From NCBI RefSeq assembly GCF_004187715.1, contig NZ_QZWF01000002.1:372001-436000 (forward strand): a stretch of DNA of 64,000 bases, written 5' to 3'. Below the pieces are notes generated by a model. It worked only from the letters and a program-made list of their open reading frames with translations, did not search any database and was not told where the DNA came from. Numbering within the stretch: the stretch's first letter is position 1; each line of letters opens with the position of its first letter. This document shows, piece by piece, positions 16,881 through 26,060 of this stretch. Both the position numbers and the translations under genes were made by a program. The stretch comes from Streptomyces sp. F001 (lineage in GTDB: Bacteria > Actinomycetota > Actinomycetes > Streptomycetales > Streptomycetaceae).

Positions 16881-17942
16881 ATGATCAAAAGCCATATTGC
16901 CTACCTGGCGTGCACTGCAGCAATCGTCGGGACCGGTCTTGGTGCCGCTTCGCCGTCGTCTTCCGGTGATTCGATCCATGTGGTCGTCGAGGGCGAATCG
17001 ATCCAGAAGGCGGTGGACGCCGCCGAGCCGGGCGACACCGTTCTCGTGACCCCTGGCACCTACCGCGAGAGCGTCAAGGTGACCACGCCCGGGCTGACCC
17101 TGCGCGGTGCGGGCCGGGGCACAGTGATCAAACCGGGCACGACGAAGACCGCCAACAGCTGCGCCGCGGCCGGCAACGGCATCTGCGTGGTGGGGACGAA
17201 GGCCCGCAAGCTCGAGGACGTCACGGTGTCCTCCCTGACCGTGACCGGCTTCACCAAGAGCGGTGTGTCGGCGTTCGGGACGGACGGGCTGACCGTCCGG
17301 AACGTGACGGCCGTGAAGAACGGGGTGTGGGGCATCGCCCAGGAGCAGTCGGTCCGCGGCGTGTTCCGGGGGAACACCGCCCGTGACAACGGCGACGCGG
17401 GTCTGTTCCTCGCCAACTCGGTCACGGCAGAGGAAGGCGCCGCGGACACCCGGGGCACCGTGGTGGAGTACAACCGGCTGGAAGGCAACCGGATCGGCGT
17501 CACCGTGCGGCGCCTGCGCAACCTCAGCGTCGAGAGCAATCACATCACCGGCAACTGCGCGGGACTGTTCGTCGTCGGTGACGAGAACAAGCCCAGGGCC
17601 GGCGACCTGGCCGTGCGCGAGAACCACGTCGTGGAGAACAACAAGTACTGCCCCAAGACCGCACGGCTGCCCTTCCTGCAGGGCTCCGGCATCGTCCTGA
17701 CCGGAGCCGAGAAGACCCTGGTGACGGGGAACGTGATCAAGGACAACGCCGGCACCTCCCCGCTGTCGGGCGGCATCGTCCTGTTCCAGAGCCTCGTGGG
17801 TGTCAAGAGCGAGAAGAACCGGATCAGCGACAACGAGCTGGAGGGCAACGCACCGGCCGACCTCGTCAACACGGACACCGGCAAGGGCAACACCTTCGAG
17901 AACAACTCCTGCTGGGCGTCCAAGCCCGCGGGACTGTGCTGA
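16881..17942 (+). CDS. Secreted right-handed parallel beta-helix protein
   Basis: About 353 residues from ATG 16881; an upstream TTG at 16860 is an alternative, and neither has a clean ribosome site. A short N-terminal hydrophobic stretch looks like a signal peptide, followed by SIQKAVDAAEPGDTVLVTPG, the classic opening of parallel beta-helix (pectate-lyase-fold/NosD-like) proteins. Repeated turns such as LTVRNVTAVKNGVWGI, VEYNRLEGNRIGV and VESNHITGNCAGLF follow. The fold often binds or cleaves polysaccharides, but no catalytic residues could be assigned. It precedes the O-methyltransferase gene by 49 bp and may be cotranscribed. Confidence 0.78.
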   Translation: MIKSHIAYLACTAAIVGTGLGAASPSSSGDSIHVVVEGESIQKAVDAAEPGDTVLVTPGTYRESVKVTTPGLTLRGAGRGTVIKPGTTKTANSCAAAGNGICVVGTKARKLEDVTVSSLTVTGFTKSGVSAFGTDGLTVRNVTAVKNGVWGIAQEQSVRGVFRGNTARDNGDAGLFLANSVTAEEGAADTRGTVVEYNRLEGNRIGVTVRRLRNLSVESNHITGNCAGLFVVGDENKPRAGDLAVRENHVVENNKYCPKTARLPFLQGSGIVLTGAEKTLVTGNVIKDNAGTSPLSGGIVLFQSLVGVKSEKNRISDNELEGNAPADLVNTDTGKGNTFENNSCWASKPAGLC

Positions 17943-17991
17943 CCGGCCGGCTGCCGTCCCCCGTGGACCCAGGAAGGAAGGAAGGCGGCAC

Positions 17992-19020
17992 ATGACGACC
18001 GCAGAGACTGCTCCACCGCCGTCCATGCGGCTGAGGGAGCTGGTGTTCGGGGCGGCATGTGCCGCTGCGCTCCGGGCGGCCGCCCGGCTGGGAGTCGCCG
18101 ACGCCCTCGGTGACGGCCCCATGGCCGTGGAGGACCTCGCAGCCGCGGTGAAGACCGAACCCCAGCCGCTGCGACGGCTGTTGCGGGCCCTGTCCTGCTA
18201 CGGCATCTTCGCCGAGCAGCAGGACGGCACGTTCGCGCACACCGACATGTCCCGGCTGCTGCGCGAGGACGATCCGCACAGCCTGCGCTACATCACGCTG
18301 TGGTGCACCGAACCGTGGACCTGGGACGCGTGGCCGAAGCTGGACGAGGCGGTGCGCACCGGCCGGAACGTCGTGGAGGACCTGTACGGAAAGGAGTTCT
18401 TCGAGTACCTCAACGAGGACGCCCCCGAGTCCGCCGTCGTCTTCAACCGCGCCATGACGACCTCGAGCATGCAGTCCGCCCGGGACGTCGCCCAGTTCCT
18501 CGATCTGTTGGGGAGTTCTTCGCTCGCCGACATCGGGGGTGGTCAGGGGCATGTCCTGGCGAGCCTGCTGGAGAAGTACCCGTCGGTCCAGGGTGCCCTG
18601 CTCGACCTGCCGCGCGTGGTGGAGAACGCCGACCCACGGCTGCGTCCGGGAGGAGCGCTCGCGGACCGGGTGCGCATCGTGCCCGGCGACTGCCGGGTGG
18701 CCGTCCCGGTCCGGGCCGATGTGTACATCATCAAGAACATCCTGGAGTGGGACGACGACAGCACCGCCCGGACCCTGCGCAACGTCATCGAGGCCGGCGG
18801 CCCCGGGGCACGGGTCGTGGTCATCGAGAACCTCGTCGACGACACGCCTTCGATGCGCTTCAGCACCGCGATGGACCTGCTGCTGCTCCTCAACGTCGGC
18901 GGGGCGAAGCACACCAGGGACAGCATGGTCCGCCGGCTGACCGACGCGGGGCTGGTCATCGACGATGTCCGTCAGGTCAACCCCTACCTGCACGCGTTCG
19001 ACTGCACCGTGCCCGGCTGA
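17992..19020 (+). CDS. SAM-dependent O-methyltransferase, polyketide-type
   Basis: 342 residues. An N-terminal winged-helix dimerisation domain (LRELVFGAACAAALRAAARL, ADALGDGPM) precedes a methyltransferase domain with LADIGGGQGHVLASLL (SAM motif) and ADVYIIKNILEWDD. This is the O-methyltransferase family of aromatic polyketide and antibiotic tailoring enzymes. The ATG follows GGAAGGAAGG. It converges on the whiE-like operon; tailoring the spore pigment is a reasonable inference, but the S. coelicolor whiE locus as I know it does not contain it. Confidence 0.85.
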   Translation: MTTAETAPPPSMRLRELVFGAACAAALRAAARLGVADALGDGPMAVEDLAAAVKTEPQPLRRLLRALSCYGIFAEQQDGTFAHTDMSRLLREDDPHSLRYITLWCTEPWTWDAWPKLDEAVRTGRNVVEDLYGKEFFEYLNEDAPESAVVFNRAMTTSSMQSARDVAQFLDLLGSSSLADIGGGQGHVLASLLEKYPSVQGALLDLPRVVENADPRLRPGGALADRVRIVPGDCRVAVPVRADVYIIKNILEWDDDSTARTLRNVIEAGGPGARVVVIENLVDDTPSMRFSTAMDLLLLLNVGGAKHTRDSMVRRLTDAGLVIDDVRQVNPYLHAFDCTVPG

Positions 19021-19043
19021 TCACCCCGGACGCGCTCCGCAGA

Positions 19044-19088
19044 CCACCGGCCCCGGGCCCGCGACAGTCGCGGGCCCGGGGCCGGTGG
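19044..19088. terminator. Strong bidirectional terminator, 21-bp perfect stem
   Basis: Positions 19044-19064 pair perfectly with 19068-19088 around the loop CAG. It separates the convergent O-methyltransferase gene and the spore-pigment operon. Confidence 0.85.
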
Positions 19089-19100
19089 CCGAGTGGCCGT

Positions 19101-19433
19101 TCAGGCTGTGGAGTCCCGCTCCCAGCGGTAGAAGCAGCGCGCCATCGCGTCCTTCGGTGAACGCCAGGTCGCGGGATCGTACGCGGTGACGTACGCGGAC
19201 AGCCGCTCGCTGATGTCACGGAACTCGGGACGCCCGGCCACCTTGGCGATGGCGGGTGCGGGGTCCCGTTCGGCCTCGATGAGGTGCAGGTACACGTCAT
19301 CGAACTGGAAGAGACTGCGCCGGGAGACGCCCACGAGGTGGGGGAGCTCTCCTCGGTCCGACTCCTCGAACACCTTGGCGATGTCCGGGGCCGACCCGGG
19401 CGCCATGCGGGCGACGATCAGGGTGTGGTGCAT
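19101..19433 (-). CDS. TcmI-family polyketide cyclase (whiE ORFVII type)
   Basis: 110 residues of the TcmI-like ferredoxin-fold cyclases: HHTLIVARMAPGSAPDIAKV, FEESDRGELPHLVGVSRRSL and a central FDDVYLHLIEAE. These cofactor-free enzymes guide the late ring closures of aromatic polyketides. It is the last gene of the operon, 20 bp after the aromatase/cyclase gene, and matches the whiE ORFVII position. Confidence 0.88.
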   Translation of the reverse strand: MHHTLIVARMAPGSAPDIAKVFEESDRGELPHLVGVSRRSLFQFDDVYLHLIEAERDPAPAIAKVAGRPEFRDISERLSAYVTAYDPATWRSPKDAMARCFYRWERDSTA

Positions 19434-19453
19434 CGTGCTGTCTTCCGTTCGGC

Positions 19454-20189
<736 letters not shown>

Positions 20190-20221
20190 GCGGTTACTCT
20201 CCTTTGCACTGTGACGCCTCG

Positions 20222-21472
20222 CTACGAGGCGTCGGCGGCGCCGTGCCGCAGCACCAGCGCCGAGTTCGACCCCATGAGTCCCCGACTGAGAACCAGCGCC
20301 GTGCGCAGCTCGGCGGCACGGGCGCGGGCGGACACGAGGTCGAGGTCATGGCAGATGTCGAAGACGTTGGGGGTGGGGGGAATCAGGTGGTTCTCCAGCG
20401 CGAGCACCGCCGCCGCCGTGTCCAGCACCGGCGCCGCGCAGTAGCCCCGGCCGATACCGGTCTTCGGCGCGGTGACCGGCACCCGCCGGCCGTGGGAGCC
20501 GAGGGCGTCGACGATCGCCAGCGCCTCCGCACGGTCCGCCTCCGGTACGCCGAGGGCGTCCGCGAAGACCACGTCGATCTCCTCGGGGGCGCATCCGGCC
20601 TCGTCCAGGGCCGCACGGATGGCCTCGGCGAGGCCTTCCCGGGACTGCTCCCAGCGGGAGGCGCCGGTGAACGTCGCCGCGTGTCCGGCGAGGGTGGCTC
20701 GTACGCGCGCGCCCCGTTCCCGGGCCGAGGCCTCCTCCTCCACGACGAGCATGGCGCCGCCCTCGGCCGGCACGAATCCGCAGGCTCCTTCCGTGAACGG
20801 GCGGTAGGCGCGCTCCGGGTCCTCGACGGTGCTCAGCTCCTCGTAGCCGAGCTGGCAGACCACCGAGTAGGGGGCGAGCGGCGCCTCGGTCGCCCCGGCC
20901 ACGATCACGTCGGTGCCGCGGCGCACGGCCCGCGCCGCGTGCGCGATGGCGTCCAGGCCGCCCGCCTCGTCGGCGGCGACGACCGAGCAGGGGCCCTTGA
21001 AGCCGCGGCGGATGGAGATCTGGCCGGTGCTGGCGGCGTAGAACCAGGCGATGGACTGGTACGGCCCGACGAAGCGACTGCCCTTTCCCCACAGCCGCTG
21101 CAGCTCCCGCTGACCGAACTCGCCGCCGCCGGAACCGGCCGCGGTGACCACGCCCACGGAGAACGGCGAGTCGCCGGTGTCGGCCTGGCCGAGGCGGGCG
21201 TCGTCCAGCGCGAGGTCGGCCGCGGCCATCGCGAAGTGCGTGAACCGGTCGGTCTGGACGAGATAGCGCTCCTCGACCGCCGACGACGCCTCGAAGTCCC
21301 GTACCTCGCCGGCCACCCGCAGCGGTAGGTGCTCACAGCCCTCTCGGGTGACCGGGGCGAGGACGCTGATGCCTTCCTTGGTGGACTTCCAGAAGTTCTC
21401 GGTAGTGGCTCCGTTGGGCGCGACCACACCGATTCCGGTGATGGCCGCGCGCCGCGGATGCGGTTCGCTCAT
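20222..21472 (-). CDS. Chain-length factor / KS-beta (whiE ORFIV type)
   Basis: 416 residues of the ketosynthase fold that pairs with KS-alpha and sets chain length. The active-site Cys is replaced: the aligned position is Glu169 in [12 protein letters not shown], where most chain-length factors carry Gln. This residue helps decarboxylate malonyl-ACP to prime the chain. The HGSGT-type catalytic His motif is absent, as expected for this subunit. The start overlaps the KS-alpha stop (ATGA at 21469-21472), which ensures equal synthesis of the heterodimer partners. Confidence 0.92.
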   Translation of the reverse strand: MSEPHPRRAAITGIGVVAPNGATTENFWKSTKEGISVLAPVTREGCEHLPLRVAGEVRDFEASSAVEERYLVQTDRFTHFAMAAADLALDDARLGQADTGDSPFSVGVVTAAGSGGGEFGQRELQRLWGKGSRFVGPYQSIAWFYAASTGQISIRRGFKGPCSVVAADEAGGLDAIAHAARAVRRGTDVIVAGATEAPLAPYSVVCQLGYEELSTVEDPERAYRPFTEGACGFVPAEGGAMLVVEEEASARERGARVRATLAGHAATFTGASRWEQSREGLAEAIRAALDEAGCAPEEIDVVFADALGVPEADRAEALAIVDALGSHGRRVPVTAPKTGIGRGYCAAPVLDTAAAVLALENHLIPPTPNVFDICHDLDLVSARARAAELRTALVLSRGLMGSNSALVLRHGAADAS

Positions 21473-22737
21473 CGTGTCCTCTCCCTCGGCCGGGTCAGGA
21501 TCACCGCGGACTGGAAACCGCCGAACCCGCTGCCCACGGAGAGCACGCTGTTCAGTCTCCGCTCGCGTGCGACGCGCGGGACGTAGTCCAGGTCGCACTC
21601 GGGATCCGGTGTCTCGTAGTTCGCGGTGGGCGGTACCACCTGGTGGGCCAGGGCCAGCACACAGGCGACGACCTCGATCGCGCCGATCGCACCCAGGGAG
21701 TGGCCCACCATGGACTTGATGGAGCTCATGGGTGTGTCGTAGGCGTGCTGTCCCAAGGCCCGCTTCACCGCGGCGGTCTCGTGACGGTCGTTCTGCTGTG
21801 TGCCCGACCCGTGGGCGTTGACGTAGTCGATCGCGGTGCGGTCGAGCCCGGCGTGGTCGAGGGCGGTCTCGATGGCACGGGCCATCTCCAGCCCCTCTCT
21901 GGTCAGACCGGTCATGTGGTAGGCGTTGCCGAAGGTCGCGTAGCCGCTGAGCTCGCAGTACACGTGTGCGCCGCGGGCCAGGGCGTGTTCGAGCTCCTCC
22001 AGGACGAGCACCGCACCGCCCTCGCCCATGACGAACCCGTTGCGGTCGGCGTCGAAGGGACGGGAGGCGTGGGCGGGGTCGTCGTTGTTCGGCGACGTGG
22101 CCTTGATCGCGTCGAAGCAGGCCATGGTGATCGGTGATATCGGCGAGTCCGAGGCACCGGCCACGCACACATCGGCCCTGCCCTCCTCGATCGTGTGGAA
22201 GGCGTACCCGACCGCGTCGAGCCCCGAGGTGCAGCCCGTGGAGACGGTCTGCACCGGCCCGCGCGCCCCGAACCGCTCCGCCACCGTCGAGGCGAGCGTG
22301 CTGGGCGAGAACGCGCGGTGCAGATGCGGGTCGGCCTCCCGGTGGTCCACATCCCAGCGCTCCCCGTGGTGGCTGACCAGCACGTAGTCGTGCTCAAGGC
22401 GGGTGGTGCCACCCACGGCGGTGCCCAGGGAGACCCCGACCCGCCAGGGGTTCTCCTGGTCGAGGTCGAGTCCGGCGTCGTGTATCGCCTCGTCGCCGGC
22501 GGCCAGGGCGAACTGGATGTAGCGGTCGCATCGTGCGACGTCCTCCCCGTCCAGCCGGTGGGCCGCAGGGTCGAAGTCGCACTCGGCGGCGATCCGCGAA
22601 CGCAGGCCGGCCGGGTCGAAGAAGGTGATCCCCCGCGTAGCGGTGCGCCCGTTGGTCAGGAGATCCCAGAACGCCGGTATGCCGATGCCGCCCGGCGCGA
22701 CGATGCCTATCCCGGTGACTGCCACACGCCGGTTCAT
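21469..22737 (-). CDS. Ketosynthase alpha of type II PKS (whiE ORFIII type)
   Basis: 422 residues. Catalytic Cys169 in [16 protein letters not shown] and the two catalytic His in [14 protein letters not shown] and [14 protein letters not shown] are all present. It condenses malonyl units into the aromatic polyketide backbone with the chain-length factor. It overlaps both neighbours by four bases (cupin stop at 22734-22737 and chain-length factor start). Confidence 0.95.
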   Translation of the reverse strand: MNRRVAVTGIGIVAPGGIGIPAFWDLLTNGRTATRGITFFDPAGLRSRIAAECDFDPAAHRLDGEDVARCDRYIQFALAAGDEAIHDAGLDLDQENPWRVGVSLGTAVGGTTRLEHDYVLVSHHGERWDVDHREADPHLHRAFSPSTLASTVAERFGARGPVQTVSTGCTSGLDAVGYAFHTIEEGRADVCVAGASDSPISPITMACFDAIKATSPNNDDPAHASRPFDADRNGFVMGEGGAVLVLEELEHALARGAHVYCELSGYATFGNAYHMTGLTREGLEMARAIETALDHAGLDRTAIDYVNAHGSGTQQNDRHETAAVKRALGQHAYDTPMSSIKSMVGHSLGAIGAIEVVACVLALAHQVVPPTANYETPDPECDLDYVPRVARERRLNSVLSVGSGFGGFQSAVILTRPRERTR

Positions 22738-23195
22738 GACCGGACCTCCCCTCGTTCGGCCGTCCGGCCCGCACCCGCGTGGGCTCCCTCCGCCGCGACC
22801 GGGACGGAGTCGGTCTCCTCGGTGTCGACGTGGCCGAGTGGCGGGCTCGGGGCCAGCGGGCCGAGGTGGAAGACGATGCGTGCCTCCACGTTTCCGACGT
22901 TGCGGAAGCGGTGCCGCATATGGGCGGGGATCATGATCCCCTGCTCGGGACGCAGCGGGTGGGGGTCGCCGTCCAGGTCGACCTCCAGCTGCCCGCAGAC
23001 GACGTACACGAACTCCTCGGAGTACGGGTGGTAGTGCTCCGCGATGCGGTCGCCGGGCTGCACGATGGCCACGCCCATGAATCCGCTGGTGGAGCCGACC
23101 GTGGTGGGGGTGAGCATGGCGCGCAGATCGCCACCGCGCCTGGTGTTGGGCTCGACCTCGCTGAGATCCACGATGTTGAGACGGGGTTTGATCAC
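22734..23195 (-). CDS. Cupin-fold polyketide cyclase (whiE ORFII type)
   Basis: 153 residues from GTG 23195 (GGAG 7 nt upstream). A single cupin barrel with metal-ligand motif [20 protein letters not shown] and second motif [20 protein letters not shown]. Homologues in spore-pigment and other aromatic clusters are assigned as cyclases or stabilising factors. A charged C-terminal tail of about 40 residues follows the barrel. Confidence 0.9.
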   Translation of the reverse strand: MIKPRLNIVDLSEVEPNTRRGGDLRAMLTPTTVGSTSGFMGVAIVQPGDRIAEHYHPYSEEFVYVVCGQLEVDLDGDPHPLRPEQGIMIPAHMRHRFRNVGNVEARIVFHLGPLAPSPPLGHVDTEETDSVPVAAEGAHAGAGRTAERGEVRS

Positions 23196-23260
23196 GACGT
23201 TGCTCCGATCGTGTGCTGTGTCGACTTGGGGGGCCGGGTGGCCGCGCCCTGCGAGCTGGG

Positions 23261-24415
23261 TCAGGCCTCTGGTGAGCGGCGGTCGGTGACGAGTTCCATG
23301 CGGGCGAGCGTGAGGAGGGCGGCGGGCGCGGCGTCCATCAGGGCGGAAGGGTCGGCACCGAGGGCGTCGCCGTCGAGGAGCGCCGTCACCTCGGCTGCCT
23401 GACCGCGGTCCGTCAGCCCGAGCACCGCGCCGGGGTCGGCGTCGAGGCCGCCGCGCACATCGATCAGCCGCATCACGATGTCGTCCCGCTGGAAGATCGT
23501 GCTGCACAGCACCGGGCTGTGCGGATCCTCCGCCGCCGCCTCGTCCTGCCGGGCGAGCAGTTCGGCGAGCCGCATTCCGCCGCCCTCCCGGGCCGGGTAG
23601 TACAACGCGTGCCGCACGGCCTGCCCGGTTTCCTGGCCCGCCGTCACATGGTGTACGGCGGGCAGCGCCGCGCGGGTGAAGAAGATGCGGGCGGACTCGG
23701 GATCATCGAGGTCCCGGTCCTGCTCCAGATGGGGGTTGACGGCTTCCTCGACGGCCCGCACCTCGGGCTGCCGGGCGACGTGGCGCAGCGCGGCGAGCAG
23801 GTCGCCGCGCACCTCGATGGCCCGCACCACACGGTTGCCGTGCATGAACAGGGAGGTGCGGCACAGCCGGGTGGTGTCGTCGACCTGCGGCTCGGGCGCG
23901 GCGTAGTCGGCGAGGATCCTGGCGACGGTCTGCTCACTGCCCGGCTTGACCGTGAAGGTGAGCGCGTGCCGGATGACGCCGTCCCCGATCCGGGGGGATG
24001 CCTGGAGCCGGCGCTTGCCGGACCTGGCGTCCTGAGCCGGGTCGCCGGTCTCGCGGACGATGTGGAAGCGCAGCGACCTGGTGTCCCGGACGCAGCGGTG
24101 CAAGGGCTCCACCATCCGCACGTGCTCCTCGCTGTTCACCCAGGTGAGGAACGGCGGGGCACTCTCCCACTCACTCGTGATGAGCCATTGGGAAGGATTC
24201 TCGATCGACTGGCACAACTGGTCGCTGACATGCCCGGGAACGGACGCAACCTGGTTGCAGAGTTGCTCGTACGCCTCCAGGAACTGCTGCTGGGCTCCGT
24301 CGTGGACGTCCACCAGAAGGACGACCCGGAGCCGGGAGCCGTCGAAGACGGACTGCGAGACATGGTGCGGCACCTGTTGCGTCAGCGGTTCTGAAGCAAG
24401 TGCGGAAGTGGTCAT
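23261..24415 (-). CDS. SchA/CurD-like protein (whiE ORFI type)
   Basis: 384 residues from ATG 24415 (AAGGAG 11 nt upstream; a GTG three codons earlier is too close to that site). An N-terminal antibiotic-monooxygenase-like ferredoxin segment ([20 protein letters not shown]) is followed by SchA/CurD repeats such as [20 protein letters not shown] and [14 protein letters not shown]. The family is confined to spore-pigment and related clusters; its biochemical role is unsettled. First gene of the operon; its promoter should lie in 24416-24620. Confidence 0.88.
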   Translation of the reverse strand: MTTSALASEPLTQQVPHHVSQSVFDGSRLRVVLLVDVHDGAQQQFLEAYEQLCNQVASVPGHVSDQLCQSIENPSQWLITSEWESAPPFLTWVNSEEHVRMVEPLHRCVRDTRSLRFHIVRETGDPAQDARSGKRRLQASPRIGDGVIRHALTFTVKPGSEQTVARILADYAAPEPQVDDTTRLCRTSLFMHGNRVVRAIEVRGDLLAALRHVARQPEVRAVEEAVNPHLEQDRDLDDPESARIFFTRAALPAVHHVTAGQETGQAVRHALYYPAREGGGMRLAELLARQDEAAAEDPHSPVLCSTIFQRDDIVMRLIDVRGGLDADPGAVLGLTDRGQAAEVTALLDGDALGADPSALMDAAPAALLTLARMELVTDRRSPEA

Positions 24416-24620
24416 CCTGCGCACATCTCCTTAGCGGGGAGGGGAGGCTGACGTCGATTGCAGTGATGCGACGTGAGCGTGCCTCGATCTTGTGCCGGTC
24501 CCCACCAGTGCGCGAATCGTATGGACTACGTGGGTGACCGGCGGCGCGGATCCGCTCCCGCAGGGCGGGGAAGCTCCGACGCTTTGCCTGGGCGCACACC
24601 TGACGGACAACCAGGTCTGC

Positions 24621-25298
24621 TCACATGAGATGAGCGAAGACCACCAGGTTGTCCGTGTAGTCCTTGACCGTGCGGTCGTAATCACCCGCGCAGGTGATGA
24701 GCCGGACCTGGGCCTGGGGGGTGTCGCCGTACACACGCCGGCTCGGGAAGCGGTCCTTGGCGAACGTCTCCACGCTGTCGACCACGAAGGACGCCGTGCG
24801 CCCGTCGGCTCGTTCGACGTGGAAGACGTCCCCCTTCTGCAGGGCACCGAGGTCGGCGAAGACGGCGGGGGAGGTGGCCGTGTCGACGTGCCCGGCGACG
24901 ATCGAGGTACCGGCCTCTCCGGGGCTGGCCCCCTCGGCGTGCCAGCCGACGAGGTTGACGTCGTGGGCGGGCGGGGGTTCGAGCTGCCCGTTGGAGCCGA
25001 TGGCAAGGTCCGTGAAGGGCGCGTCGACCGAGATCTTCGGGATGAGCAGGCGCACCGGCTTCGACCGCGGCAGGTGCCTTCCCGTCGCGTGCGGGCCGGG
25101 CATTGCCGGCGCTGTGGCGTGTGGCGCCGGTGGGGCGTGCGCCGGGCGGGAGGAGTCGGACGGCGTGTCGTCGCCGCCGATCAGGCGCACCGTCAGGATC
25201 AGGAGAACCACGGCACACAGCACGATCATGCCTCCGTGGGACCCCTGGCCGGACGGCACCTGTTCGTCGTCGGTGGGGGAGGAAGGCTGGGCCGGCAT
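24621..25298 (-). CDS. Class F sortase
   Basis: 225 residues from ATG 25298 (GAGGTGG upstream). One N-terminal membrane anchor (MIVLCAVVLLILTVRLIGG) then an extracellular sortase barrel: LLIPKISVDAPFTDL, catalytic His in SIVAGHVDT, catalytic Cys in VRLITCAGDYD. The short form and the LITCAG motif match actinobacterial class F sortases, which join surface proteins to the wall. The small repeat protein gene directly upstream ends in a membrane segment plus basic tail and is the likely partner. Confidence 0.88.
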   Translation of the reverse strand: MPAQPSSPTDDEQVPSGQGSHGGMIVLCAVVLLILTVRLIGGDDTPSDSSRPAHAPPAPHATAPAMPGPHATGRHLPRSKPVRLLIPKISVDAPFTDLAIGSNGQLEPPPAHDVNLVGWHAEGASPGEAGTSIVAGHVDTATSPAVFADLGALQKGDVFHVERADGRTASFVVDSVETFAKDRFPSRRVYGDTPQAQVRLITCAGDYDRTVKDYTDNLVVFAHLM

Positions 25299-25419
25299 CG
25301 GAGACCACCTCACTAGTGCACGGCAACAGGGCGGACAGGGCGGGCGGGAAGCCGGCCGGGCCACCACACGGTGCACGCGTGGCGGCCCGGCCTGCGGCTG
25401 CTATCGCGTCCGGCATGGG

Positions 25420-25857
25420 TCAGGCCGTGCCGTGTGCCGAGTTCCTTCGACGCGCGGCGTACAGGCCGGTTCCCGCGACGGCCAGAACGGCCAGGCCGCC
25501 CGCGGTCACCGTGGGCGCGTCCAGCGCGCCGCCGCCGGTGTGCATCCCGCCGTGGGGCTTGTCGTGGTCGCTGCTCCAGCCGCCCTTGTCGTGCTCGCTG
25601 TCCTTGTAGCCTCCCGAGTCGTGCTTGCCTCCGTTGTCGTGCTCGCTGTCCTTGTAGCCTCCCGAGTCGTGCTTGCCTCCGTTGTCGTGCTCGCTGTCCT
25701 TGTAGCCTCCCGAGTCGTGCTTGCCTCCGTTGTCGTCCTCCTTGCTGTAGGACGAGTCGTCGTGGTTCCAGTCCTCGGCTGCGTAGACGCCGGGTGCGGT
25801 CAGGGTGAGGACGGCCGAGGCCGCCGCGGTGGCCAGGAGCATGCGTACTGAGCGCAT
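25420..25857 (-). CDS. Small repeat-rich surface protein beside the sortase
   Basis: 145 residues from ATG 25857 (AAAGGA upstream). Signal peptide (to about GVYA), then a highly charged region of three identical 16-residue repeats (DNGGKHDSGGYKDSEH) rich in Asp, His, Lys and Gly. A Gly-rich linker follows, with LDAPT, a membrane segment and an RRR tail. That C-terminus has the layout of a sortase substrate, though LDAPT is not a classical LPxTG motif. The repeat chemistry suggests a flexible, metal- or polyanion-binding wall protein (inference). The stop of this gene is 121 bp before the sortase start. Confidence 0.75.
   Translation of the reverse strand: MRSVRMLLATAAASAVLTLTAPGVYAAEDWNHDDSSYSKEDDNGGKHDSGGYKDSEHDNGGKHDSGGYKDSEHDNGGKHDSGGYKDSEHDKGGWSSDHDKPHGGMHTGGGALDAPTVTAGGLAVLAVAGTGLYAARRRNSAHGTA
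25586..25729. repeat. Three perfect 48-bp tandem repeats in coding sequence
   Basis: Units 25586-25633, 25634-25681 and 25682-25729 appear identical at every base, followed by a partial unit. They encode the 16-residue repeats of the surface protein. Identity at silent positions points to recent slippage or recombination. Confidence 0.92.
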
Positions 25858-26004
25858 ATGAGATCCTTTCGCCACGGCCGGGCAGCTGGCGCTTCGTCAG
25901 CTGTGACGACCCGGCCCTGACGTGATCAACCGTCAGTCAGTTGTCGGCCTCCCACCACTCAAGGAGCTCACCTGGGTGAACGGGGCGCCTGGGGCCCACA
26001 GCGT

Positions 26005-26042
26005 GACGTCGCGCCGACGGCATGGGCCGTCGGCGCGACGTC
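26005..26042. terminator. Hairpin terminator after the FAD hydroxylase gene
   Basis: A 17-bp perfect stem (26005-26021 with 26026-26042) and a 4-nt loop, 18 bp past the hydroxylase stop. It isolates the hydroxylase transcript from the surface-protein and sortase genes. Confidence 0.8.
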
Positions 26043-26060
26043 GTGCTCGTGTGACGAAGG

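Noticed and set aside
24416..24620. Possible gene between the pigment operon and the sortase
   Set aside because: No frame with codon bias or start; most likely the pigment operon promoter region.
25586..25729. Three 48-bp direct repeats, considered as a CRISPR-like array
   Set aside because: Units abut with no spacers and stay in frame in a secreted protein; no cas genes are nearby.
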